Source: Catellatospora tritici
Lineage (GTDB): Bacteria > Actinomycetota > Actinomycetes > Mycobacteriales > Micromonosporaceae
Assembly: GCF_019083965.1 (NCBI RefSeq)
Contig: NZ_JAHRCY010000007.1
Coordinates: 62,001-126,000 of the forward strand
Direction of reading: 5' to 3'
DNA length: 64,000 nucleotides
The position numbers and the translations under genes were made by a program. This document shows, piece after piece, positions 1 to 8,335 of the stretch. The notes below the pieces were generated by a model. The model had not been told where the DNA came from, did not search any database, and worked only from the letters and a program-made list of their open reading frames with translations. The stretch's first letter is position 1. Every line of letters starts with the position of its first letter.

Positions 1-392
1 ACGCGGTGCGGCGCCGTGAAGTACACGGTGGTACGCGGACCGGCCCCGACCTCGTCGGCGGGCGCCCCGCCCGGCACGTGGTCGACGGCGATGACCTTCA
101 TCGGCAGCTCGTGTTCGCGGATGAGCCGGTTGGCGGCGACCCGGGCCTCGGCCTTGCGCTGGCGGATCAGCTCGTCACGGCGGGCGTCCTCGTCACCGGC
201 GATGCCGATGACCTTCGGAAAGCCGGAGGTGTCCTCGTCGACCCATTCGGTGGCCCAGACACAGTCGGCCACCTCGGGGCCTTCGTCGGTGGCGACGAGC
301 ACCTTGTCGCCGACGCGAGGACGGAAGTCACCGGGATCGAGATAGTAAAGACGCCCGTACCGGTTGAACGTGACCGCGCAGAGCATGCCCAT
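1..392 (-). CDS. ricT: PSP1-domain protein RicT (YaaT), 3' end outside window
   Basis: The reading frame runs from an ATG at 392 leftwards off the window, so only about 130 N-terminal residues are seen. They start MGMLCAVTFNRYGRLYYLD and continue with the PSP1-type features: a V-G-D-K-V-L-V strand, the DEGPEVADCVWA stretch and a long helix rich in R, E and A. In Bacillus RicT works with RicA and RicF in an Fe-S complex that promotes RNA maturation by RNase Y; in actinobacteria its role is unproven. It lies downstream of tmk and holB, the usual tmk-holB-ricT order, though four other genes intervene here. An AAGG ribosome site lies about 8 bases before the ATG. Confidence 0.85.
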   Translation of the reverse strand, partial: MGMLCAVTFNRYGRLYYLDPGDFRPRVGDKVLVATDEGPEVADCVWATEWVDEDTSGFPKVIGIAGDEDARRDELIRQRKAEARVAANRLIREHELPMKVIAVDHVPGGAPADEVGAGPRTTVYFTAPHR

Positions 393-652
393 CGGCACAC
401 CTTACTTCGCGAATCGGCGAAAGCGGTGAGCGCGCTCGGACGGAAGTCATAGTCTGCGTACCTTTTCGGTTGATTCGTCGTTAGCTCTTCTGGATACGTG
501 TACGCAGACCGCCGTAACCCGGCCGGTGAGCCTTCGTTGGGCCACGGCGTAGGGCGCGCACCCCCGCGCGCCCCCGCCTATGAATCAGGCCCGTTCCGCC
601 GACGCCGCTGTGCGGCCGTCCGGGACGTGCCCGGTTCGCCCCCGGAGGAAGC

Positions 653-2212
653 ATGCGTCGCCATCTCGCCGCTGCCGGCACCGTCGCGCTCGTCTCGCTC
701 AGCTCACTCGCGCTCGTCTCCACGCCGTCGCGGGCCGCGAACGGCTGCGACCACCCCGGCGGGTACGCCGCCGGGGCAGGCGCCGACCTGCTGAAGGTCG
801 GCGCGCTCGACCTGCGTCCGCTGGGTCTGCCGCTGCCCGCCGTCGCGAACCTGACCATCGGCTCCGCCAGCGCGAACATGTCGGCCACCAGCGCCGTCCG
901 CAGCAGCGGCGCGGCCCGGTACGCCGACGCGCGGCTGCTCGGGCTCAAGCTGCCCACCGGGCCGCTGGACGGTCGGGTCTACCAGCAGGCGCCCCCGGCG
1001 CACCAGGATCCGGTCCGCAACACGGCGACCACGGTCGACTTCGGCCTGGTCAAGGCGGGCACCGGCGAACTGGTCGCCAGCGCGAGGTGGGACGACGCCA
1101 TGGGCTGCGGCACCGCGCACGGCCCCGCGGGCGACTCCTCGTCCGCCCTGGTCGACGCTTCGGTGCTGCCCGGCAGTCGGGGCGCACTGGTCCGCGCCGA
1201 AAGCAACGCCGCCAGCAAGGCCATGACCGGCACCCTGATCCAGCACGGCCGGGCCGCGTCCGCCGCGGGCGCCGAGATCGACCTGACCGGTCTCGAACTG
1301 ATCGGCGGCACGGTCAAGGTCGACGTGCTCAAGCCGCCGCGCCTGAAGGTGCTGGCCACCGGCGACGCTGCCACCTCGGCCGTCGACTACCAGGCGCCGC
1401 TGCTGGAGATCACCGCACCCGGCGTCGGCACTCGCAGGCTGGACAGCCTGCACCGGACATTCGAGGTCGCGGTGCCGTTCCCGGCCACCGGTGGCCTGCT
1501 CGGCGCCCTGAACCTGCCCGCCCTGCGCCAGCGCGCCCAGGCCGAGGGCCTGCCCCTGGTGGAGGGCAACACGCTGGGCGGGCTGCTGAACGGGCTCCCG
1601 GTCGGCAACCTCACCCCGGTCGCCAACCGGCTCACCGGCGCGGCCGGTGGCGGCTCCCTGCTGCCCGAGCTGCCCGAACTCGGCGGCCTGCCGCAGCTGG
1701 GCGACCTGCTCGGCGGCGCCCGGCTCGGCGGCCTCGACGGCGTGTGCCAGCTGGCCGTCGTGAAGATCTCGATCGGCAAGGTCGAGCAGCGCATCTCCGA
1801 CCGCGGCGTGACCGCGCAGGCCGCGAGCCTGCGGATCGAGGTGCTGGCACTCGGGAACGACCGCGGCCGGCGCGCTGCCGTGCTCGACCTCGGCGTCGGC
1901 CTGCTGCACGCGGCCGCGGCGGCGCCGAAGCGTACCGGCGGCGGCAATCCGCAGCCCAGCGCCACGGCCGGTGCTCCCGGCGGCAACAGCTCCCCGTCGG
2001 CGCGGCCAGGTGGCGGCGGTGGCAGCAACCCGGATCAGTCGCCGGTCGCGGACACCGGTGACTGCGACACCCCCGGCTGCCGCCTTCCGCGTACGGGCAC
2101 GAACATCGCCCTGATCGCCGGCGCGGGTGTGCTGCTCTTCGTCGCGGGACGGTTCCTGCTCCTGCTGGCCCGCCGCCGCGCCACCGAAGGCCCCACCGAC
2201 CTGCTCGGCTGA
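653..2212 (+). CDS. Secreted, sortase-anchored (LPRTG) surface protein
   Basis: The 519-residue protein has a classical signal peptide (MRRH, hydrophobic core, cleavage near residue 28) and a complete sortase signal. LPRTG lies at residues 478-482, followed by a membrane segment (about 484-505) and a basic RRR stop-transfer tail. The mature region is rich in A, G, L and V, with a long predicted beta-rich body, and ends in a G/S/P/N-rich wall-spanning spacer (about 423-465). It resembles the actinobacterial LAETG-anchored family typified by SCO1860, but that link is from memory. A GGAGG ribosome site lies 5 bases before the ATG. The gene is monocistronic, followed by a large inverted repeat and a short-unit tandem repeat. 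No enzymatic motif was recognised. Confidence 0.8.
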   Translation: MRRHLAAAGTVALVSLSSLALVSTPSRAANGCDHPGGYAAGAGADLLKVGALDLRPLGLPLPAVANLTIGSASANMSATSAVRSSGAARYADARLLGLKLPTGPLDGRVYQQAPPAHQDPVRNTATTVDFGLVKAGTGELVASARWDDAMGCGTAHGPAGDSSSALVDASVLPGSRGALVRAESNAASKAMTGTLIQHGRAASAAGAEIDLTGLELIGGTVKVDVLKPPRLKVLATGDAATSAVDYQAPLLEITAPGVGTRRLDSLHRTFEVAVPFPATGGLLGALNLPALRQRAQAEGLPLVEGNTLGGLLNGLPVGNLTPVANRLTGAAGGGSLLPELPELGGLPQLGDLLGGARLGGLDGVCQLAVVKISIGKVEQRISDRGVTAQAASLRIEVLALGNDRGRRAAVLDLGVGLLHAAAAAPKRTGGGNPQPSATAGAPGGNSSPSARPGGGGGSNPDQSPVADTGDCDTPGCRLPRTGTNIALIAGAGVLLFVAGRFLLLLARRRATEGPTDLLG

Positions 2213-2229
2213 CGGGCACCCGGCGACAT

Positions 2230-2290
2230 GATCGCCGTCTCGGGTCACGAACCACGCTCACCGCGCGGTCTCTGACCCGAGACGGCGATC
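2230..2290. repeat. 61-bp dyad element (18-bp arms, 25-bp spacer)
   Basis: GATCGCCGTCTCGGGTCA at 2230-2247 is repeated as a perfect inverted copy at 2273-2290 with a 25-base spacer. It sits 18 bases after the stop of the LPRTG protein. There is no T-run, so a Rho-independent terminator is not obvious. A second element with identical arm length and spacer lies at 29205-29265. Confidence 0.8.
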
Positions 2291-2298
2291 AACGCTCG

Positions 2299-2416
2299 CT
2301 CAGCCTTCCGCGCTCAGCCTTCCGCACTCAGCCTTCCGCGCTCAGGCATCCGCGCTCAGGCATCCGCGCCCACCCTTCCGCGCCCAGCGCCAGCCTTCTG
2401 CGCCCAGTCGTCCGCG
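2299..2416. repeat. 14-bp tandem repeat array
   Basis: The unit CTCAGCCTTCCGCG is repeated head to tail six times (2299-2382, the later copies reading CTCAGGCATCCGCG or CCCACCCTTCCGCG), then decays to about 2416. It lies between convergent genes in non-coding DNA and is probably a slippage-generated minisatellite. Confidence 0.8.
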
Positions 2417-2497
2417 CCCAGCGCCAGCCCCTCGCGTCGACATCGACGAGGGCTGGCGCGCCGAGCTCCGTTCAGCGGTCGACCCGCAAGCGGACGG

Positions 2498-3193
2498 TCA
2501 GAGATCCACGCGCAGAGTCGCGGCCGACGGACCGAGGTCCACGGTCAGCTCGGCGCTCTCGCGTACCACCGGCGCCCGCGCGACCAGCTCCTCGCCCTCC
2601 CCGAGCAGCCGGTCGAACTCGACCAGCAGCGTCGCCCCGATCTCCGCCGCAGCGGCGGCCCGCACCCGCAGCACCCGGTCGCCGCCGTCCACCTCGGCCC
2701 GCACCGACGGCGCCCCCGGCGCGACTCCGGTGACCAGGGCCACCGCCTGGGCGCTGCTCGCGACCCGGGCCAGCACTCGCGCGGCCCGCTGCCGGGCGTC
2801 CTGCAGCCAGTGGGCGAGCTCGCCCAGGCGCTCCGCGTCGGCTCGGACCTGCTCACTCCAGTCGCGCACCTGCCCGCGTACGGCACCGGCGCGCACCGCG
2901 AAGGCGTCCGCGGCCGGGCCGCTCCAGCCGTATGTCCCGGCCCGCTCCACCGGCAGGTCGGCGACCAGGTCGTCGGCGTCCCGGGCGGCGCGGCGCAGCA
3001 CCTCGGCCTGCTCCAGCCACGGGCCGGGGCTCCAGGCGGCGAGGCCGCCGACGAGATCGCCGGGCAGGGCGCCGGTGCGCCGTAGCAGCGGCCAGATGGG
3101 GTGGTCGGCGGGGGCGCCGCAGCGGGCGAGCAGGTCGTCGACCTGGCCGAGCAGCCCGGCCGTGTGGGAGTGCAGACGAGCCAGCGCGTCCAT
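2498..3193 (-). CDS. Helical WXG-like hypothetical protein
   Basis: This 231-residue, almost entirely helical, Ala/Arg-rich protein carries a YGWSGPAADAF stretch near residue 90, which resembles the W-x-G turn of WXG100/ESX proteins. A helix-rich region with many charged residues follows, then a C-terminal part of beta character. No signal peptide or membrane segment is present. ATG 3193 (or GTG 3196) overlaps the stop of the preceding gene, so the three small genes 3887-2498 form one translationally coupled unit. I do not recognise a family; an ESX-associated or EspG-like accessory role is a guess from the WSG turn and from the neighbour of YbaB type. Confidence 0.6.
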   Translation of the reverse strand: MDALARLHSHTAGLLGQVDDLLARCGAPADHPIWPLLRRTGALPGDLVGGLAAWSPGPWLEQAEVLRRAARDADDLVADLPVERAGTYGWSGPAADAFAVRAGAVRGQVRDWSEQVRADAERLGELAHWLQDARQRAARVLARVASSAQAVALVTGVAPGAPSVRAEVDGGDRVLRVRAAAAAEIGATLLVEFDRLLGEGEELVARAPVVRESAELTVDLGPSAATLRVDL

Positions 3194-3558
3194 CACGCCA
3201 CCGGCCCGGTCGTTTCGTCGGCGGCACGGTAGCCCGCGGCGGCGGCACGGACAGCGGCGGCGAGCTCGACGAGTTCACGTTCGCTGCGGTGGGCGCCGTC
3301 CTGGCGGGCCGACCAGGCGGTGTCGAGCTGCGCCTGGGCGGTGCCGGCCAGGCGGCCGAGGCGGCCCGGCAGCTCGATCGAGTCGGGGCGGCCCGGGGCG
3401 GCAGGCCGGTTGCCGGGGGCGGGATGGTCGACGTCGAACGCGGTCTGTGGCCACATCGCGTCGAGCCAGGCCGTGCCGGGGCGGGCCCGGCCGAGTTCGG
3501 CGCGCACCTGCGCCAGCTCCTGCGCGGCGGAGTCCATCCGCGCGGCGAGACGGTCCAT
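3193..3558 (-). CDS. Small helical hypothetical protein
   Basis: The 121-residue protein is predominantly helical and rich in Ala, Arg and Glu. It has a central Pro/Gly-rich linker (about residues 38-62, containing DVDHPAPGNRPAAPGRPD) separating two helical hairpins. It contains W residues but no clear WXG turn. Its stop overlaps the start of the 231-residue neighbour (TGATG), and its own start overlaps the stop of the YbaB-like gene in the same way, so the three proteins are probably made in fixed proportion. Function is unknown. Size and composition recall ESX-linked substrates, but the evidence is weak. Confidence 0.55.
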   Translation of the reverse strand: MDRLAARMDSAAQELAQVRAELGRARPGTAWLDAMWPQTAFDVDHPAPGNRPAAPGRPDSIELPGRLGRLAGTAQAQLDTAWSARQDGAHRSERELVELAAAVRAAAAGYRAADETTGPVA

Positions 3559-3887
3559 CACCGGGCACCTCCCAGGTCGGCGTAGCCGCCGAACGTCTCC
3601 TCGTACACCTTGCGTCTGGCCCAGCCCGCCGCATCGGTCGCGGCGGTGATCGCCTGCTGGATGGCGCGGGTCAGTTCGACGGCGGTGCGGCCCTCGATGG
3701 ATCCGGTGACCACCACCCGGCGCACCGCGCCGTCGGCATCGGCGACAACCTCGACCAGGTCGTCGGGGGAACGGACCGCCACCTCGATCCCGGCCAGGGC
3801 CCGGGTCAGCGCCTCCTGCCGCTCCTCGATGCGCCGGTATGACGCGATCGCCTCCTCGATCCAGGCGTCGTCGATCTCCCGGGGCAT
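3558..3887 (-). CDS. YbaB/EbfC-family nucleoid-associated-like protein
   Basis: The 109-residue protein has the YbaB layout: an N-terminal helix with E, R and Q residues (to about residue 38), a three-stranded beta region (VRSPDDLVEVVADADGAVRR, then VVVTGSI), and a C-terminal helix (TAVELTRAIQQAITAATDAA). YbaB/EbfC proteins bind DNA as dimers; actinobacterial paralogues of this kind often sit with WXG100-type genes. A GAGGAGCG ribosome site precedes ATG 3887. It is the first of three overlapping small genes inserted between holB and ricT. It is more divergent than the recR-linked YbaB, so it is not the core copy. Confidence 0.7.
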   Translation of the reverse strand: MPREIDDAWIEEAIASYRRIEERQEALTRALAGIEVAVRSPDDLVEVVADADGAVRRVVVTGSIEGRTAVELTRAIQQAITAATDAAGWARRKVYEETFGGYADLGGAR

Positions 3888-3995
3888 GCGTCGCTCCTCA
3901 GTGGACTGCGGTGCCCGCCAGCGGTCACGGCAGTGCCCGTCGACGCGGCGACAATGCGCTCACCGTACCGGCTTGACCATCTGCGCGGCAGCCCC

Positions 3996-4004
3996 TGTGG
4001 ATAA
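3996..4004 (+). other. Consensus DnaA box
   Basis: TGTGGATAA matches the DnaA box consensus exactly. A related TGTGGATCA lies 6 bases further on (4011-4019 region). The pair sits between holB and the YbaB-like gene. A single box could titrate DnaA or be chance. Confidence 0.35.
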
Positions 4005-4027
4005 TCCACTGTGGATCAGAACGGGCA

Positions 4028-5245
4028 TCAGCCCTGCCACAGCTCCAGCATCATCGCCTCCACCGCGATGCGCGGCTTGACGTTCGCGTCGATCGCGGTA
4101 CGGCACGCGAGCACGGCCTCCAACCGCCGCAGCGTGCTCTCCGCCGTCCACCGCTGCGCGGCCGCCTCGGCCAGCGGGGCCGTGTCGGCGTGCACCGGCG
4201 CCACCGCGCTGCCCCAGCGGGCGTTGAGCACGTCCCGGTAGAACCCGGCCAGGTCCAGCAGCGCCCGGTCGAGGGCGTCGCGCTGGGCCCGGGTGGCCCG
4301 GGACTTCTGCCGCTTCTCCAGGTCCTTGAGCTGACCGGCGATGCCGCGTGCGGCCCCGGCCGCGCCCTTGCCGGTGCCACCGGCGCCCAGCGCGGTCTCC
4401 AGCGCCGCCCGCTCGGCCGCGTCGGCCTCGGCGACCGCGGCCGCCGCCTCCGCCTCGGCCGCCTCGATCAGCGCTGCGGCCGCGTCGAAGCAGGCCCCGA
4501 CCCCGGTGAGCTGGCGTGGCACAGCGAGCACGGCCGCCCGGCGCTCCCGTGCCTCCCGGTCCCCGGCCAGTCGACGGGCCCGGCCGACGTGTCCCTGCGC
4601 CGCGACGGCGACCCAGGCCGCGGTGGCCGGGTCGATGCCGTCGCGCTCGACCAGCAGCGCGCTGACCGCTTCGGCGCCAGGCTGGCGCAGCGGCACGACC
4701 CGGCAGCGCGAGCGGATGGTGACGGAGATGTCGTCCGGATGGTCCGACGGGGCACAGAGCAGGAAGATCGTCCGGTCCGGCGGTTCCTCGACGGCCTTGA
4801 GCAGCGCGTTGCCCGCCGCCTCGGTGAGCCGGTCGGCGTCCTCGATGAGCAGCACCTGCCAGCGGCCGTTGGCCGGAGTGGTGGCCGAGCGCAGCACCAG
4901 GTCGCGCATCTGCGCCACCGGGATGCTCAGCCCGTCCGGCACGACCAGCCGCACGTCGGGGTGGGTCCCGCCGAGCGCGGTATGACAGCCGTTGCACACA
5001 CCGCAGCCAGGTCCGGCTTCGCCGTCAGGAAACTCGGTGGGGGTGGTGCACTGGAGGGCTGCGGCGAAGGCGCGGGCGGCGACCGAGCGGCCCGAGCCGG
5101 GTGGGCCGGTGAACAGCCAGGCGTGGGTCATCGCACCCGCGCCGACGGCTTCGCCACGCAGCACCGCGGCGGCGGCCCGGGATGCGGCACGCAGCGTGCG
5201 TACGGCCTCGGGCTGGCCGACGAGCTGGGCGAAGACGTCGTTCAT
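4028..5245 (-). CDS. holB: DNA polymerase III subunit delta'
   Basis: This 405-residue AAA+ clamp-loader subunit belongs to the replisome complex that loads the beta clamp. Residues 45-60 hold a degenerate P-loop (GPPGSGRS, the catalytic Lys replaced by Arg), as expected for the non-hydrolysing delta' subunit. Cys66, Cys81, Cys84 and Cys87 form the zinc module. The VLLIEDADRLTEAAGNALLK segment is the Walker B/sensor region, followed by the VEEPP motif. The C-terminal part is Ala-rich and helical. Its ATG overlaps the stop of the MFS-Tmk gene by 4 bases, the usual tmk-holB coupling. Confidence 0.95.
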   Translation of the reverse strand: MNDVFAQLVGQPEAVRTLRAASRAAAAVLRGEAVGAGAMTHAWLFTGPPGSGRSVAARAFAAALQCTTPTEFPDGEAGPGCGVCNGCHTALGGTHPDVRLVVPDGLSIPVAQMRDLVLRSATTPANGRWQVLLIEDADRLTEAAGNALLKAVEEPPDRTIFLLCAPSDHPDDISVTIRSRCRVVPLRQPGAEAVSALLVERDGIDPATAAWVAVAAQGHVGRARRLAGDREARERRAAVLAVPRQLTGVGACFDAAAALIEAAEAEAAAAVAEADAAERAALETALGAGGTGKGAAGAARGIAGQLKDLEKRQKSRATRAQRDALDRALLDLAGFYRDVLNARWGSAVAPVHADTAPLAEAAAQRWTAESTLRRLEAVLACRTAIDANVKPRIAVEAMMLELWQG

Positions 5246-7488
5246 GCCCGGCTGGTCCGTAACTCGGCGGAGGACTCGCCCGGGGTCCGGGGCTCGGTCA
5301 CCCCGGGGTGGCGTCCCTGCTCGTCCGGGGCGGTCGGGTCGGTGTCGCGGGGCGCGGGCGGCAGCAGCTTCGCCAGCCGGGACGCGACCGAGTCGGCGAG
5401 GTCGTCCTCGGCGCGGGTGGCGTCGAGCACCAGGTAGCGATCGGGGTCCTTGGCGGCCAGGTCGAGGAAGCCGTATCGGACGCGCTCATGGAAGGCCAGC
5501 GACTCGCTCTCCAGCCGGTCCGCGCTGCCACGGCGGTCGACCCGGGCCAGCCCGACCTTGGGGTCGACGTCGAGCAGCACGACCAGTTCGGGCCGCAGTC
5601 CGCCGGTGGCCCAGGTGGACAGCCAGGAGATCTCGTCGACCGGCAGGGTGCGGCCCGCGCCCTGGTAGGCCAGCGAGCTGTCGACGTACCGGTCGGAGAT
5701 GACGACGGCGCCGCGCGCCAGCGCCGGGCGGACCACCGTGGTCACGTGGTGGGCCCGGTCGGCGGCATACAGCAGCGCCTCGGCGCGCGGGGCGAGCGGG
5801 GCGGCGGCCGCCGGGTCGGTCGGGGCGGTGTTGGTCTCCAGCACCATCTTGCGGATGCGGGCGCCGATCTCGGTGGCGCCGGGCTCGCGGGTGACCACCA
5901 CGTCCCGGCCCTCGGCCCGCAGCCGCTGGGCGAGCAGTGTGATCTGGGTGGACTTGCCGGCGCCCTCGCCGCCCTCGAACACCACGAACAGGCCCTGGCG
6001 GGGGCTGGGCTCGGCGGCGCTGAGCGGGCGGCCGCGCACCGAGCTGAACAGGTCGGCGAACAGCGGCACGCCCGGCTTGTCGTCCATCTGGCGCAGGGCC
6101 CAGAACCCGGCCAGCACGCCGAGCACGCCCGCCACCCCGAGCAGGACACGGGTGGAGGAGATGGGCACGCCGGTACCGCCGACGTCGTGCGAGCCGCCGA
6201 CGCCGACCAGTACGCCCGACAGCGAGATCGCCAGCATCAGCACCACCCGGGTGCCGATCTGCACGGTGGCGAAGACCCGGCCGCGCACCTCGTCGCCGAC
6301 CTCACCGCCGAGCAGGGTGGTGCCGGACAGGAAGGCCATGCCCGCGCCGGAGCCGACCAGCAGCGCGCCGATGACCGCCAGCGACAGGTGCGGGGCCAGC
6401 GACAGCAGCGCCACGGACGCGCCCGCGAGCATGATGCTCAGGCAGAACCAGCGCTTGCGCGACAGCGCGCCGATCAGGCGCGGCCCCAGGGCGATGCCAA
6501 GCCCGAGGCCGATGAAGATCACCGCGAACAGGATGGCGAAGGTGGAGTCGCCACCGCCCAGCGACTTGGCGAAGAACTGCGCCGTGCCGATGACCACACC
6601 ACCGGCGGCGAACGCGCCGAGGATGCCGAAGACCAGGCCGCGCACCATCGGCGTCTTGCCGATGAAGCGCCAACCGTCGACGAACTGGCGCAGCATGCTC
6701 TCGCTGCGCTGGCGCTGGCCGTTGTGGCCGGAGATCTCGCGGATGCCGAACAGCACCACCAGGGCGGTGGCCAGCCGCGAGAACGCGTTGAAGTACAGCG
6801 CGAGGCTGGACGGGTCGGCCCAGGACGCGACGTGGGTGCCGCTCTGCTCCAGCCAGGCGTAGAACTGGTTCAGCGCGGCCAGCACGGCGGCGGCCAGCAC
6901 CGGCGTGATGCCGTACGTCGAGATGAGGGTGAGCTGGTTGGCGGCCTCGAGCCGGGCGCGCGGGATCAGGTTGGGGACCGCGGCCTCCTTGGCCGGGATC
7001 CAGATCAGCGTGATCGCCTCGATGATGAAGGTCGCCACCGCCGCCCAGCCGACTGTGATCTTCGCGTCGGTGGAGTACAGCGCGACCGTCGGGATCGTGG
7101 CGAACAGCACGAACCGCAGCAGGTCACAGATGACCATGGTGTAGCGGCGGTCGAACCGGTCTGCCATCACTCCGGCCAGCGGCCCGAGCAGCAGCGCGGG
7201 CAGCAGCCGGATCGCGATCACGCCGCCGAACGCGAAACCCTTGGCCGCGTCCCCGCTGACCTGCGCCGAGGCGAAGGTGGCGGTGGCCAGCAGGCCCAGC
7301 CAGTCACCCAGCGAGGCGACGCTGAGCACCAGCCACAGCCGCCGGAACGGTCGGATCCGCAGGATGGCGCGCAGTTCCGCGCCGCCGTTCAAATCGGCCT
7401 GGGCGACGGCAGCCGGGAACGGCTCACCCTCGGGTGCCTGCGCTGGCGTGCTGATGGCCGTACCCTCCCGCGTCGCTGCCCAGAGCAT
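5242..7488 (-). CDS. tmk: Bifunctional MFS transporter / thymidylate kinase
   Basis: This 748-residue fusion has two parts. About residues 40-475 form a 12-segment MFS permease: it starts RILRIRPFRRLWLVLSVASLGDWLG and contains the FDRRYTMVICDL inter-helix loop. About residues 497-715 form dTMP kinase, with the P-loop in GGEGAGKST near 505-515, TREPG, and ISDRYVDSSLAYQGAGR near 590-610. The kinase makes dTDP for DNA synthesis; the permease substrate is unknown. The same fusion is known from other actinobacteria. The annotated ATG at 7488 has no clear ribosome site. A GGGAGG lies 8 bases before an in-frame ATC 14 codons later (ISTPAQAP), so the true start is uncertain. The tail after the kinase is Pro/Thr-rich. 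Confidence 0.92.
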   Translation of the reverse strand: MLWAATREGTAISTPAQAPEGEPFPAAVAQADLNGGAELRAILRIRPFRRLWLVLSVASLGDWLGLLATATFASAQVSGDAAKGFAFGGVIAIRLLPALLLGPLAGVMADRFDRRYTMVICDLLRFVLFATIPTVALYSTDAKITVGWAAVATFIIEAITLIWIPAKEAAVPNLIPRARLEAANQLTLISTYGITPVLAAAVLAALNQFYAWLEQSGTHVASWADPSSLALYFNAFSRLATALVVLFGIREISGHNGQRQRSESMLRQFVDGWRFIGKTPMVRGLVFGILGAFAAGGVVIGTAQFFAKSLGGGDSTFAILFAVIFIGLGLGIALGPRLIGALSRKRWFCLSIMLAGASVALLSLAPHLSLAVIGALLVGSGAGMAFLSGTTLLGGEVGDEVRGRVFATVQIGTRVVLMLAISLSGVLVGVGGSHDVGGTGVPISSTRVLLGVAGVLGVLAGFWALRQMDDKPGVPLFADLFSSVRGRPLSAAEPSPRQGLFVVFEGGEGAGKSTQITLLAQRLRAEGRDVVVTREPGATEIGARIRKMVLETNTAPTDPAAAAPLAPRAEALLYAADRAHHVTTVVRPALARGAVVISDRYVDSSLAYQGAGRTLPVDEISWLSTWATGGLRPELVVLLDVDPKVGLARVDRRGSADRLESESLAFHERVRYGFLDLAAKDPDRYLVLDATRAEDDLADSVASRLAKLLPPAPRDTDPTAPDEQGRHPGVTEPRTPGESSAELRTSRA

Positions 7489-7604
7489 GATCGTCAGCCG
7501 GGCGTTCCTGCGGCTTCACTCTAGCCCTGCCCCAACGGGGGCCGACCCGGATCCAACCCTGAAGACTTGCCGCAAAAACGCGGGAGTGGTACGGCCGGAA
7601 ACCG

Positions 7605-8234
7605 TCAGGCCAGTGCAAATGTCTGCAGGTACCCGCGAACCAGGCGCTTGGATTCGGCCAGCACCTGAGCGTCGCCGTCCGGGTGGCGCCGGAACGCCAA
7701 CTTGATCAGCGCGTCGGCGGCCTCGACCGAGACGGTGAGCGCGAAGCGAAGCTCCGGGCCGTCCGGCGCGTTGTGGAACCGGACCAGCAGATCGGCGAGG
7801 TGGTCGGCGATGACCGCGTTGTTGTCACGCTCCGGGTCGATCAGGTGCACGTCCACCACGTCGCCGAAGTGCAGCGTACGGAAGCCGGGCACGCTGCGGT
7901 GCAGCTCGATGTACTCCTCGATGGCCCCGTCGACGCCGTCCCACCAGTGGGCCAGCTCACCCGCGGGGATCCGCTCGGCCAGGCGCTCCATGTACGCCTC
8001 GACGTTGCGTAGCGTCAGCGCCTGCACGATGGCGCGCTTGTCCGGGAAGAACTGGTACACCGAGCCGATCGCGACCCCGGCCCGCTCCGCGAGCAGCGTC
8101 GTGCTGAGGCCGTCGTATCCGACCTCGTCGATCAACTCCGCGCACGCGTCGAGCATGCGCTGCACCCGCGCGACACTGCGGCCCTGCACCGGCACGCGAC
8201 GCAGCGGGCCGGTACTGACTGCTGGTGTGGACAC
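7605..8234 (-). CDS. TetR-family transcriptional regulator
   Basis: The 209-residue protein has a typical TetR N-terminal domain: helix 1 (ARVQRMLDACAELIDEVGYDG), then the helix-turn-helix LSTTLLAERAGVAIGSVYQFFPDK at about residues 43-66. An all-helical ligand domain follows. The ligand and targets are unknown. It lies 101 bases after topA on the same strand and is preceded by two adjacent ACCCT-N4-AGGGT dyads (8293-8325), which could be its own operators. Its 3' neighbour in the same direction is the MFS-Tmk gene, so autoregulation or control of that transporter is possible. Confidence 0.9.
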   Translation of the reverse strand: MSTPAVSTGPLRRVPVQGRSVARVQRMLDACAELIDEVGYDGLSTTLLAERAGVAIGSVYQFFPDKRAIVQALTLRNVEAYMERLAERIPAGELAHWWDGVDGAIEEYIELHRSVPGFRTLHFGDVVDVHLIDPERDNNAVIADHLADLLVRFHNAPDGPELRFALTVSVEAADALIKLAFRRHPDGDAQVLAESKRLVRGYLQTFALA

Positions 8235-8292
8235 TTATCCGCTCCTCACCGCGGCGTGCGTTCCGGGACCCGGACGCGACGCTCGCATCGAC

Positions 8293-8325
8293 ACCCTACC
8301 CAGGGTCAACGACCCTGGGCAGGGT
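8293..8325. promoter_or_regulatory. Double dyad upstream of the TetR gene
   Basis: Two copies of ACCCT-N4-AGGGT (8293-8306 and 8312-8325), centres 19 bases apart, also form a larger 15-bp inverted repeat (14 of 15 matching, 3-base spacer). It lies 59-91 bases before the TetR start and 10 bases after the topA stop. Alternatives are a TetR operator (twin dyads two helical turns apart) or a T-less terminator of topA. Confidence 0.55.
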
Positions 8326-8335
8326 CGGTAAGCGG

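Noticed and set aside
704-2248. 514-residue minus-strand frame
   Set aside because: It is the shadow of the LPRTG-anchored protein gene; its composition is Arg/Gly/Gln-rich and non-specific.
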